A stretch of DNA of 64,000 nucleotides from Spizellomyces punctatus DAOM BR117 (Eukaryota > Chytridiomycota > Chytridiomycetes > Spizellomycetales > Spizellomycetaceae). The position numbers were made by a program, and so were the translations under genes. The DNA lies in contig NW_015971537.1 in assembly GCF_000182565.1 (NCBI RefSeq), positions 1 through 64,000 on the forward strand, given 5' to 3'. Positions 34,967 to 45,419 of the stretch are shown piece by piece; positions within the stretch are counted from its first letter, which is position 1; each line of letters starts with the position of its first letter. The notes beneath the pieces were generated by a model that saw only the letters and a list, made by a program, of their open reading frames with translations, was not told the DNA's origin and searched no databases.

Positions 34967-35609
34967 AATTCTTTCTGTTCATATCTGCTTTATTTAGATC
35001 GTCCGAACCTATTACCTACTTGCAGCCTATTAAGCTTAGATTTTACTTATTGTTCTAGTAGATTCAGGCTGGTGGCCCTACTTTTTGTCGGATGTATCAG
35101 CTTACCTATTAGGCTCTTAACACTCGTTTCTTTCGGGATCAATAGATTTTAGATTTTAAATTTGAATGAAAAACTTATAAATGTTCTCTATACTGCTTGT
35201 GATTTCTTAAAGTGGCCGTGTCTGATGCAGTTGACTTGAAGATCATTCCTACTATAGTGACCCAACAGAATGTGCTGGTTCTTCAAACAAAAAAGGCATT
35301 AGAATATTCAAGGCCCCCGTCACGCTGAGCACTGCGAACACTCTAAAAGTTCAACAAACTCAAAGTTAAGCGTCAATTCTAGCAACCGTCTCAAGTATAG
35401 GCTCAAAGTTACTGCTCGGAGCTTCCCGCTGACATAATCATTAATCGATTCTGAATAAGGCTATATGAGTACACATGCCGTGAGTGACTGTGCCTGGGCC
35501 TGTCGGTGAGTCAGCATGATGTGTCGCGCATCATCGCCTAAAGTTGGAGTTTGTCTTCCTTTTCCCTAATTCACAGTTCAGGACCTCGCACTACATTCAA
35601 AGACCTAGA
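34967..35609. other. Intergenic
   Basis: A short gap with AT-rich 3' flank then promoter of the CBS gene. Nothing else is seen. Confidence 0.5.
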
Positions 35610-36851
35610 ATGCCTCATCACGCACATCCACCAGCGTTGTTAGACAGATACACTCTTGAAGATGTTTTGAAGGACAAACCAGCCGAAAAGCTGGTGCAAG
35701 TACACGCCGACGCCAGTGCACTGGACGCTTTGACCTTGATGAAAAATCATCATATTTTGGGTATGCTGAACCATGAAATACTGTCTGGATCATTGACTGA
35801 GCAACATCCCACAGCTGTACCTGTTTATGGAGAAAAGGGTCGGTGGTTAGGGGCCGGAGGAACGGAGGCTTTCGCTGGCTCGCGGCAATACATTGGTGTC
35901 GTCAGCGTACGTATTTCACGTCATCATGTCCACCAACCATTGTCTGCTGTCAAGAAAGCTCATGCAATCTAGCAGATTCTGGATATTGTAGATTTCATTA
36001 CAACCCTTCTTCCCGATGACTTGGGGGCTCCACTTCCGTCTCATGCGACAACGGGTCCGCATCCAGACCTCTCTCACATTCGCGTGATGGATCTCATTGG
36101 TGAAACCCTCGAGAGTCGTTCTCTTTGGGTCGCACGTCCGGATGTCCCTTTGCGGCGGTCGGTGGAACCTATGGGACGAGGCGTGCACCGGTTACTTGTG
36201 CCGACGCGACCCGATAGTGCCGATGCCGCACTAGGAGCACATGGTCCAGCTTCCATTGCACTTGAAGCTGGTCCAGATACAATGTCGAATGAGTTTAGAA
36301 TCGTCACACAGACGGACGTAATTCGATTCCTGCTGCATCGGTTGAATGAAGACCCAGAGTTAGCAAAGATCTGCTCAGCAAGCTTGGAGCGTCTTGGGCT
36401 GGCGGACCAGTCAAACTCTGTCATTATAACAGCCGACATATCTGCCCCTCTTTCTACCATTATCAAGCAAATGACGCTGCACAACTTGAATGCTATTCCC
36501 GTCACCAACTCTCATCTCAACGGCACAGTGGTCGCGACACTTTCCGTATCTGATCTCCGTCCATTTCTCATATCCGAAACAGATCTTGTCGATATTGTTA
36601 GAGATTTAAGACGACTGACTGTAGGAGAATTTTTAAGAAGGGTCAAGGGAGACTGGTCTGGGGAAGTTGGTGGTGAGAAGACTGGTGTGAAATGCAGAGC
36701 GGAAGCATCGCTACGAAGCGTGATGGAATTAGGCGTTGAAAAGGCTGTGCACAGAGTGTGGGTTGTGGACAGGGAGGGGGTTCCTATCGGTGTTGTGACA
36801 TTTACGGATGTGATCAGATTGGTAGAAGCTGAGGTTTTGGCGAGAAGTTGA
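35610..36851 (+). CDS. Four-CBS-domain protein (SNF4/SDS23-like)
   Basis: A 372-residue cytosolic or nuclear protein made of tandem CBS motifs (exons 35610-35760, 35815-35906, 35976-36851; 1119 nt). CBS-type units are visible at HADASALDALTLMKNHHILA...YIGVVSILDIVDFI, at ARPDVPLRRSVEPMGRGVHR...RIVTQTDVIRFL, at SAPLSTIIKQMTLHNLNAIP...VVATLSVSDLRPFL, and at AEASLRSVMELG...IGVVTFTDVIRLV. Such proteins bind adenine nucleotides; SNF4 is the AMPK gamma subunit and SDS23 inhibits PP2A-like phosphatases. Inserts in the second and fourth units make a precise ortholog call unsafe. Confidence 0.82.
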
Positions 36852-36983
36852 AGAGCGGGGATCCATTTTGCTTATGTAACAACCTTTCAAGTGAATAAAT
36901 GCATTTAACCCGATTGCAATGTAAATCTGGTCATTTACGAACTTGCAGCACGCAGCTGATTCTGGACGTTGACGAGTAACAAA

Positions 36984-38873
36984 ATGGGCAAGAATACGGA
37001 CAAGCTATATGTAACCCACTCGGAGCACGCCGCGGGGCCGGGGTATGTAGAGAACTATTTTGTTGTCAACTCGGAAAAGCTGATTAAACTCTGGGTTTTA
37101 GAGGTGCCAAGCGAAGAACGGGATCTGAGTTCAAAAGGTTGCCCTTTTACTGCTGTTCTCTTTCCTTGCAGCCCTTCGAACATCCGGTATGCACAAAGGA
37201 CGGGATGGTGTTTGATCTCATGTAGGTATGAGTGTCTGTGCGGCTGAAAAACAGCCAACTGGTCTGCGTGAAACCAAATACTTAAAATTCCTACCCTTCA
37301 GGAATATCATTCCTTTCCTGAAAAAGTTCAACAATAAGAACCCAGTAAACGGAGAGACCCTCATGCCAAAAGACCTTCTCAAACTACACTTTCACAAAAA
37401 CGGCGATGGAGAATATTACTGTCCGATAACCTTTAAAGTCTTCAACGAGAACACTCACATTGTTGCCGTTGCTACGTCCGGCAATGTCTACTCGTATGAA
37501 GCCATCGAACGTCTCAACATTCAAACGAAGCACTGGGCTGATCTGCTGACGGATGAGCCTTTCAAGCGTAAAGATATAATCACGATACAAGATCCCCACG
37601 AAATTTCCAAACGAAATATATCAGAATTCTTTTATATTAAGAACGATATGAAAGTGGAAGATGAGGAGGCCAAAAAGCTTGAAAAGGAAATTGGTTTCAA
37701 GATAAATGCTATGGGGGCGACCGATCGGGTGCTGAAAGCCATGCGTAAAAAGGACTCCGAAGCGGCTGGAACCCTGACGTCGTCAGCAACGTCAAGCGCG
37801 ACTGAATCAGTCACCCCGTCATTTGTCTCCAAGGAAAAGAAGGCATACAATGCAGCGCATTACTCTACCGGTGTTGCAGCTGCATCGTTCACATCAACTG
37901 CTGTACCGGTCGAGACGAAAAATGCAGCTGCGATCATTGATGAAGAGGAGTATATGTTTCAAAGGATCAAAGAGAAGGGGTACGCGCAAGTCCGCACGAA
38001 TCTGGGCAACGTCAACTTGGAACTTTATTGCGGGGACACTCCGCGCACAGCGTATAATTTCATTCAATTGGCGAAGAAGGGTGCGTTCATGACTTGTTAA
38101 ATGTGTCAGCAACCTGTCAGGTGTTGAGCCGCATTTGTTTAGGATATTACAAAAATACTAGTTTTCATCGGTCCGTTAAGAACTTTATGATTCAAGGTGG
38201 AGACCCAACTGGGACCGGACGAGGAGGCGAATCCTTCTGGGGTAAACCCTTCAACGATGAATTCAAAGCCAACTTGACGCACACTGGGAGAGGCGTTTTG
38301 TCCATGGCAAACAAGGGCAAGAACACGAACACTTCACAGTTGTAAGTGCTGGTTGTTGCATTACATGCATGTTTAATGACTAATGAATGAACCTATATTG
38401 GTTGAAGCTTTATCACTTATCGATCGTGCCAACATCTCGATTACAAGCACACCGTTTTTGGGAAAGTGGTCGGAGGAATGGATGTTTTGACGAAAATGGA
38501 ATCTATCGAAACCGACGATGGGGACAAACCAAAGGTAATATGGTCATACCCACGTCGTAAAATATGCGCGTATGTTTAACCTTCCTTGCAGCAAGATATT
38601 CGCATAATCGACATTGAAGTGTTTGTTGACCCATTCGAGACGTTCCGAGAGAGCCTAGCAAAGCAATTGGAAACAGGAGAATCTGGGCCCACGAAAAAGG
38701 GCAAACAAAAGAAAAAGGAAGACGAAAAGAATAGTGGTGGTGGGGGAGGAGTAGGAAAATACTTGAAGAGAGACGTGAATGCGGGCACAATTGACTGGGG
38801 TACGCATGTCGGGGAAGTCAAAAAGAAACAAAAGGTCACAAGTGGAGGTTTTGGTGATTTCAGTTCTTGGTGA
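36984..38873 (+). CDS. U-box cyclophilin, PPIL2/CYP60 family
   Basis: A nuclear peptidyl-prolyl isomerase with ubiquitin-ligase U-box, part of spliceosomal complexes. The start [14 protein letters not shown] is the family start, followed after one intron by [20 protein letters not shown]. The U-box region includes [20 protein letters not shown] and [18 protein letters not shown]. The cyclophilin domain has the catalytic Arg in [17 protein letters not shown], then [19 protein letters not shown] and FITY. A Lys-rich tail ([13 protein letters not shown]) with a glycine run follows. Ser/Thr-rich linker residues separate the two domains. Length and order match the human PPIL2 family closely. Confidence 0.92.
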
Positions 38874-39163
38874 ACCGTCATGAATTGGGTTAGAAATTTA
38901 TACATTATCTGTACATACTATGTCTTGTAATTTTATTTATGGGCTTTGCAGAACTCGATATAAACCTGCTAAAAAGGATTGCATCCAGGCAGTGTGGCTT
39001 TGCAGTGCTGACGTAACACGTTTCGTCATGATGATCGGTCGAACTGGCTTTGGGTGAAAAGCTCAACTAGCTGCATGTCTTGAGACTATCAAACCTTTCT
39101 ACGCTTCACTTGCCATTACTTGAACTTTACTCTCCCAGAATCCGTCAGTTTACCACCATCACT

Positions 39164-39708
39164 ATGCCCTCGTCTGACTTGATGGAAGCGCTCAAGGTAA
39201 CCAATGTGTGACATCTGTATAGGTCAAGGGAAACCTTTATCTCACCTTTAATCCACACACACACACACACAAGGCATTTGGCCCTATCGACGGCCCCAAT
39301 GCAAGCGACACAGGGCCATGGGACCTGGATGCCACCCGCACCTCCAAACCGGAGGCCGCAGCCCGCCTGCAGCAAACTCTAGCTCAAAACCGGCCCTCGC
39401 CCTATACACATAACCCACAAACACACCCGCCGCGGGACAGTCGTATACAGTATTATGATGCAACGCGCACCACTGATCCCGAAGAGCATCGGAAGATCAT
39501 CTCAGTCGTGGATCCTGGGCGGGATGTGGACACTGGAGTCGGGGCAAGAACTAAGGCAGTCGTAGAGGGTGCGAAGGACGCTGCTAGGGACGGAGTTGAG
39601 AAGGTTAAGAACATTGCTGAGGAAGGGGTAGAGAAGGCTAAGAATATCGCTGGAGGAGTTGTTGACAAGGCCAAGGAAGTTTGGAATGAAGGAAGGAGCA
39701 AGTTGTAG
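39164..39708 (+). CDS. Small LEA-like helical protein
   Basis: A 155-residue protein in two exons (39164-39196 and 39274-39708; 468 nt). The first half is polar and proline-rich. The C-terminal 55 residues are amphipathic repeats of the 11-residue LEA group 3 kind (VEGAKDAARDG, VEKVKNIAEEG, VEKAKNIAGG, VDKAKEVW). Such helices protect membranes and proteins in drying or cold; the role here is inferred. The intron holds a short (CA)n run at about 39254-39270. Confidence 0.65.
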
Positions 39709-39911
39709 GTTCGGTACTAAATTGTTGTGTGATGTATTGTCTTTTGCAAGATAAAATACATTGCCTATGAGACCGGACTTCCTGTTGAATAGGGCCTTGT
39801 ATTGTGCGTCATTAGAAAGCAAGTATCCGGAAGGTTTTGTGCCACGAACATGTGCGGAAACACATTGCTAATATGTATTCCATCGCGCACAACCTTGCAC
39901 CAAATAATAAC
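39709..39911. other. Short convergent intergenic
   Basis: The gap separates the stop codons of the LEA-like and TTLL genes. No feature is seen. Confidence 0.5.
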
Positions 39912-42723
39912 CTAAACAAACGGCCGTCGGATCAACCTTCCCTCTGCTAAAATGTCCCTCGTTTCCTTTCTTATCTTCAATGAATACTGTCCAGTTCTTC
40001 CGACCTTCCACGAGGGGAAAGTATTATTTATGCTCGGATTCTGCGCGTCGGTTTCCAAATTAACCTGTTGGATCTTCACGCTTTCCTGTAAGGGTGCACA
40101 CGACTTGGGGCGGGGCGGTGCTGGTTGTCCTGCTCGGAATTTGGTATGAGAGGATCCGAAAGGCGCTAGTGAGGAAGGCGAAGGCTGCGAAGATGTTTGC
40201 CTAAGACAAGAAAGGGAGGATGATACTACTTTCGCAGTCTTTGATGGCTTTGCGAGACATGATAAGGAGGAGGATGCACGAGGTTTCATTGTGTGCGGCT
40301 CTTTAGTCAGATTGGGTAGTACTCTCACTGTTGCGCCTGGTGTCAGCGATCGCAGCATGTCTACTCGCTTCTGGTCGACTGGCTCTAGATGAGTCCAATC
40401 GTGTAATAGCCGTGTTGCATAAGTGGTTGAGTTGAGATAAGGAAGCTGTTGCGCTCGGCAAGCGGGTGGAACGAGACGAATAAAATTTCCTCGACGAGAG
40501 TACTTGAGGGTGCATGCTGCAAGTTAGCTCCGTGTATTGTCTTACATGATAACCTTGTAGTGCATACCTCGTCCTCAGATTCTTGGAGGAGGAGAATATC
40601 TTGCACACTTAGCGGCCCTAATTTCACATGGCGATCCTTTTCCAGTATACTGGACTTGCACCGGGCCTTTTCAAGAGGGAAGCTTGATGGTGACGAGCAG
40701 GAGGAAGCCGACGGACTCCTTCGTCGCTCCCAACTTGATCCACTAAAAGAGTAACATTTTGTTCATCTCAACATCTTAATAAGAAGTTTTACCAACACTT
40801 ACGACTTGTCTGTCATCCCAAACGCACATTTCTCGATATCACACACCCTCACTCCAACCAAGTTCAATATATCCGTCACTACGCTGCTCTTTATCTTCCA
40901 ATCCAAATCACATGAGGCTTTTAGCGATGGAGAAATGTTGACTTCCATTAACCAGGGTTTAAGTGCAGAATCCAGTAGAATGTCAAAACCGAAAAGTTCG
41001 TAGCAGCTGGTCCTACCCCATATGTGTATGTTGAATTCTCTCATTTGTTGCCGAGAAGTGTCCAATCAAGTTTGTGAACTTACCGGCTCTGAGTATACAG
41101 TCTCATGCCACTAGCGTTTGAAGCATGGCCGCAAATAATGGTGTTCACCACAATACGTTGGATTTCTTTGTAGACGGGCACAAAGTCGATGCCAATTAGT
41201 GAGAAATATTCTTGCAGAGCCGAAAAGGACCTTTCGGTACAAGTTTGCCAGTTCGAGCCCTCTTTAGTTCATCGCCTTGTATTCTGGCGTTTTATAAAGC
41301 GGCAACATACCTACCACTTATTTGCGGTAGTACTGAACCTGGGATCGCCCAGAAGATAACTTTGCTCCTCATTTTCCCTTGGGTGGGAAGAGTCTTTTGA
41401 GCGCTTATTGATGCTATAGTTGGTCAGATGTATGAAGCGATTGCTGGCTGATTTTGGTGAGTTGGTATATCTACGAATCAGTGAAGGCATTTGTCAACAC
41501 AATCTCGTAACAAGCAGCATGGTAAAAATGATCGAGAACTGATTCTTTACTTGCCTTTGACCAGCGAACCTTACGATTCCTTCACTAGCAAGATAAACCC
41601 TTAAAGGCTCCCAGGAAGTAACAAGGACATAAAGCCGTATGTCAAATTTCCTCCCGCCAATGAGAAATGGTTTGGTGATGTACTTTGAAATGACCGCTTT
41701 TTTCTTTTTGGGCAGCCTTTTCGGAGTATTGATGACTTTGATGCCGTGACCGCGAGCTGATGCAGGAGGTTTGATGATCCAGAGAGGGTGGATTGAGAAA
41801 GTGCGTAGAAGGGATGGGAGATGCGCCGGAAGGAGATAAGTGTCTGGGATAAAATTGAAGTGCTATTGCGGATTAGCTCAGAAAGGTCTCGTTCGGGAGG
41901 TAAAAAACGGTGTTCATGAAACATAACCAACCTCATGTCCCCACACACCTCGACATTTCACGTAGTTTCCCCATAATTTGTCCTTCCGACCGATCTGGAA
42001 GCTCATCGGGAAGTGGTTTATTTTCTGCCACGACTGAACGCGCTTGAAGCGACATGGAGAGCAGGGATGTTTTCCCCAATATCCAATCCAGTTTTTTCCT
42101 TTCCTAACTAGCGAGAAGTTGGCGCGTAGTAGGGCCGCTAGACAATAGTACGAGATGTGAGCGTCGGTGTTTGATGGACTCTGGCATGCAATACATGACA
42201 AAAACTAACCTCGAACTACTTTGGGCGTGAAGCCGCTGATTTTCCATCGCAGTGCTTCTTGTAACCTGTCCGGCAAAAAGGAGACTGATCACAACCTTTC
42301 GCAAATTCATTCTTTATCCTTGACCGTCGAGTGAAAGCATTTAGCATGGACATTACCTTTCTCCCCAACTGGTGGAAACACCAGTACATCTTCTCCTTGC
42401 GAAAAGAGACTTTTCCGAATGGGATCTCTCGAGATTTCTTTGCGCAGATCAGAACCTAGGAAGTCGAACGCTTGCATGTCCTCATAATCGGCCACGACAG
42501 TGGGAGTGGAGGAAACAGTCAGATCTTCCTCTTCGTCCTCTTCTTCTTCTCCATCTTGGTCAAAGTCATCGTCTTCTTCTAGCTCATTATCATGTTCCAC
42601 GATAGATTCCGAGTCAGAGTCTGTTCCATTGCCAGATAAGTCATCAGCATCATCGTAGTCACAATGAATTTGCTGAACACTCCATTTGGCATCACGCTCG
42701 GATATCCTGACGGGCACGATCAT
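39912..42723 (-). CDS. Tubulin polyglutamylase, TTLL4/5 type
   Basis: An ATP-grasp ligase that adds glutamate chains to tubulin tails, acting on ciliary or cytoplasmic microtubules. The start at 42723 gives an acidic low-complexity N-terminus (runs of Glu/Asp around residues 40-60). The TTL core follows in several exons: DRLQEALRWKISGFTPKVVR, NHFPMSFQIGRKDKLW, LWIIKPPASARGHGIKVI, GRKFDIRLYVLVTSWEPLRV and CYELFGFDILLDSALKPWL...EVNISPSL. After the core a helical part (RRGNFIRLVPP, LLHDWTHLEPVDQKRVDMLR) and a Ser/Pro-rich tail end at 39912. TTLL polyglutamylases are typical of ciliated lineages, and this is the main taxonomic clue in the window. Confidence 0.88.
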
Positions 42724-43270
42724 TTGTACACACACAAATCTTGAACTTCAGATTCAAGAAAATTGCACAGTATAAAGATGTGGTTGGTTTTCGCGATTGC
42801 ATATACGTGGATACTTAGGGCGAAATGGGCGAAAATTGCCCGATCTAAAGAATTGCTTGGGATAGTCCCTTGTCGCTTACGATAGGCGCGAACCTTCCAT
42901 ATACACTCTTTGAAAAGGCAGATGTCGTCTACTCACAGCCCTCATAAAAAGTCATATTGCATATCTCGCTTACAGCGTACCGCATGATGACGATGTTATG
43001 CAAGATAAACGATGGACTTTGTCGATAAGTGATGGGATGGAGGTCGTCGAACCGCCATCTGAATTTATCGAGAAGCACATTCTGGCTATCAGTAATTTCA
43101 GCGCTCTGAAGGCCTTTTCCTAGAAGGAATGACTGCGTAGAGTGCTATCCGCGAAGTAGCTGGGAGCCCTAGGTCGTCGGAGGAGCTTACTTGATCGCTC
43201 GGCACGTGCGCTGCTGCCTTCGTCAGAAGCGCATTTGCAGATTGGAATTTCACTTGGAAAGCTAGTGCCG
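42724..43270. other. Divergent promoter region
   Basis: Between the TTLL gene and an F-box gene. No gene-like frame is seen. Confidence 0.45.
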
Positions 43271-44020
43271 ATGCATCTTCTTTCCCTTCCAGTGGAATTA
43301 CTCCTTCATGTGAGTCTGCAAGAGATTGGCCCTACATTGAGAGCGAATGTTAACCATATTAGATGCGCTTAGATTGCAGAGTATGCGATAGCCAGCGACC
43401 CCACTGCGTTCTTGCATTTAGTTCACGCTAGCCCAAAGACGTTCAAGCTATTTACAGCGGAGCCCTTCATTAGTTTATGGCGCTTTCACGCTGCACATGC
43501 CCTGGGGTGGTCGTCCGCTCAGGATCTCGAGGTCTATCTCAGACAAAGTTTTGACGATAGGTTGGCAATAAATTCCTTCCCGGCGAATGCAAAATCATTG
43601 TGTTGGTGGCGAGTATTTGCCCTTCGCGATCAGCTGTGTCAGTTTTGCTGCTCAAATCTTGAGCTGGTCGCTTGTAAAGCATCTAGAGACGGTGATGTAC
43701 GAAGACACGCGTTGACACGGCTTCTGGGTGATTGGTGGGGGACCGATGGACCTTGTCCTTGCTGCGTTACATCATCTCCAGGCCTCCTAGATATCAATAC
43801 TTGCGGTAGCTGTGGTAGCCAGTACTGCTGGACCTGCGCGGTAGACAGCGCTAAAGTAAAGCACTGCTGCTCCTGTTCGGATAGTTGGGAAAAGTTCTGT
43901 CCTCGATGTTGGTGGTATGTCTTTCCACGGTGTAATCAGTGTGGAGTTCGAGCGTGTAGCTTTTGTGAGACGGACGTTGAGGCCGGGAAGGAATACATTT
44001 GCGCGGACTGCCGAGATTGA
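43271..44020 (+). CDS. F-box protein with Cys-rich region
   Basis: A 228-residue protein in two exons (43271-43309 and 43373-44020; 687 nt). Joining the exons gives the F-box LPVELLLH-IAEYAIASDP then AFLHLVHASPKTFKLF, so it is a likely substrate adaptor of an SCF ubiquitin ligase. The second half has many CxxC pairs (CPCC, CGSCGSQYCWTC, CCSC, CPRCWW, CNQCG, CSFC, CADC), which should bind zinc, possibly as the substrate-binding part. The target is unknown. Confidence 0.7.
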
Positions 44021-45419
44021 GACGTGATTGCGAGTTCATGGAACGATGGGTCATGCCGCTCATTAAAGTGTTGGACTTTAACAATCGGCTGTGAGAAATG
44101 TGCATATGCCCTGTAATAATCGTAACAAGAGGACGCACTGAGGGCAATTTGTAGGCACCGGTCGGGTGCTGGGAAAATCAATACTGTACTTATTGTGAGC
44201 TCCCAAGTGACAATCAGCATATGTGCAACAGCCGCGCGCATTGCTGTCTGCAACCATCAAGTTGGTTCTTCCACCTGTCCAGTTGACCATAATGCATCGA
44301 GAACCTTTACAGTAGACTATGCCTATCCTTGGGCAGAGACAAGTAGTGAACTTTGCTGTCTGTGCGTACGATATTTGTTCTTCATCTCGTTGGGGGAGGA
44401 CCGTGGGAAAATCAAGATAAACAAATGACTCGCTTCACGCGTTTACATAATCCGAACTTACGCGCCGTGTGCAAGGGGAACGAACGCACGCCAGGAGGTC
44501 TGCCAGGAGGTGGAAACGACGACGATGATTGGGCGTTCATGGCGTGCTCAGAAGAATGACGTACGCAGGATACGGAATCTTCTGCCGAGAATTCTGAATT
44601 GCAAAAAAAAAGTGCAGTCCCCCAGGGTTATAAAAAGGCACCCTTTCTCGCATCCCCCCACTCGCTCTTCAGTACTCTCGCCTTGGGATGTTGGCGTTAA
44701 ACTCAACTCGGTCGAAAAGTCTTAACCGGAAACTTTAATGGCCGTTGTAGTAATGCAACGTACTACCTCTTTGAGGTGGGCGCCTGGGACTGATCGTTTG
44801 CGCGCGCCAGAAATAGAAGGAGCAACGACTCGCCGGAGCCTTCGGGTGATGATGGCATCCTCTTCGGAGGAAGGGCCTGTGATAAAGGATGAAATAGGAT
44901 GAAAAATGATATGTTGACAAACTACAAAAACCGGCGCGAAACCATATTTGCGGAAACACATCAGGCTAAATGTGGGCATTAGCTTGTGAGCTAGAGGTTT
45001 CTTCCCGATGTCGCAAGGTATAAAGTTCAATCTCCACAGTTACAGCCAGGCCCCAGCCTATCACATCCCATGTCATACCTACCGCGCTGTCCGTGGAGTG
45101 TTGTTTTACATTCATGCAGAAACTCTCTTCCTCTTTCGTTTTCCTGAAATGAGCAACATATATTTGCATGGATATACCCAAAATGTCGTATTGACGGCAA
45201 GCTATTATCGTAAAATACCAGTACTTTTCGTAGATCTGGTCAAGATGTCCAGCGAAGTGTCATGTGACTTGGCATCTCCGAAATGAATTGCACTGCCACC
45301 GGGGAGCGCGCTAGTTGCTTCCAAACGCTTTTACTGCGATTTGCCGATGCACATTCGTGGTGGGCGTATTTCCTGGTGGTCTCTTGGATAATATCGGCAA
45401 TTAGACGTCTGGCTCCATA
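44021..45419. other. Intergenic, 1.4 kb
   Basis: Mostly non-coding on both strands. It contains a TATA-like box at about 44628 followed by a pyrimidine-rich stretch, and one short open frame described separately. The last part is the EME1 promoter. Confidence 0.4.
44738..44902 (+). CDS. Possible 54-residue small protein
   Basis: An ATG-to-TGA frame of 55 codons lies about 110 bp after a TATA-like box (ATAAAAAGG at about 44630) and CT-rich leader. The product is basic then acidic (QRTTSLRWAPGTDR to EEGPVIKDEIG) and matches nothing I know. It may be chance; transcript evidence would decide. Confidence 0.25.
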   Translation: MAVVVMQRTTSLRWAPGTDRLRAPEIEGATTRRSLRVMMASSSEEGPVIKDEIG

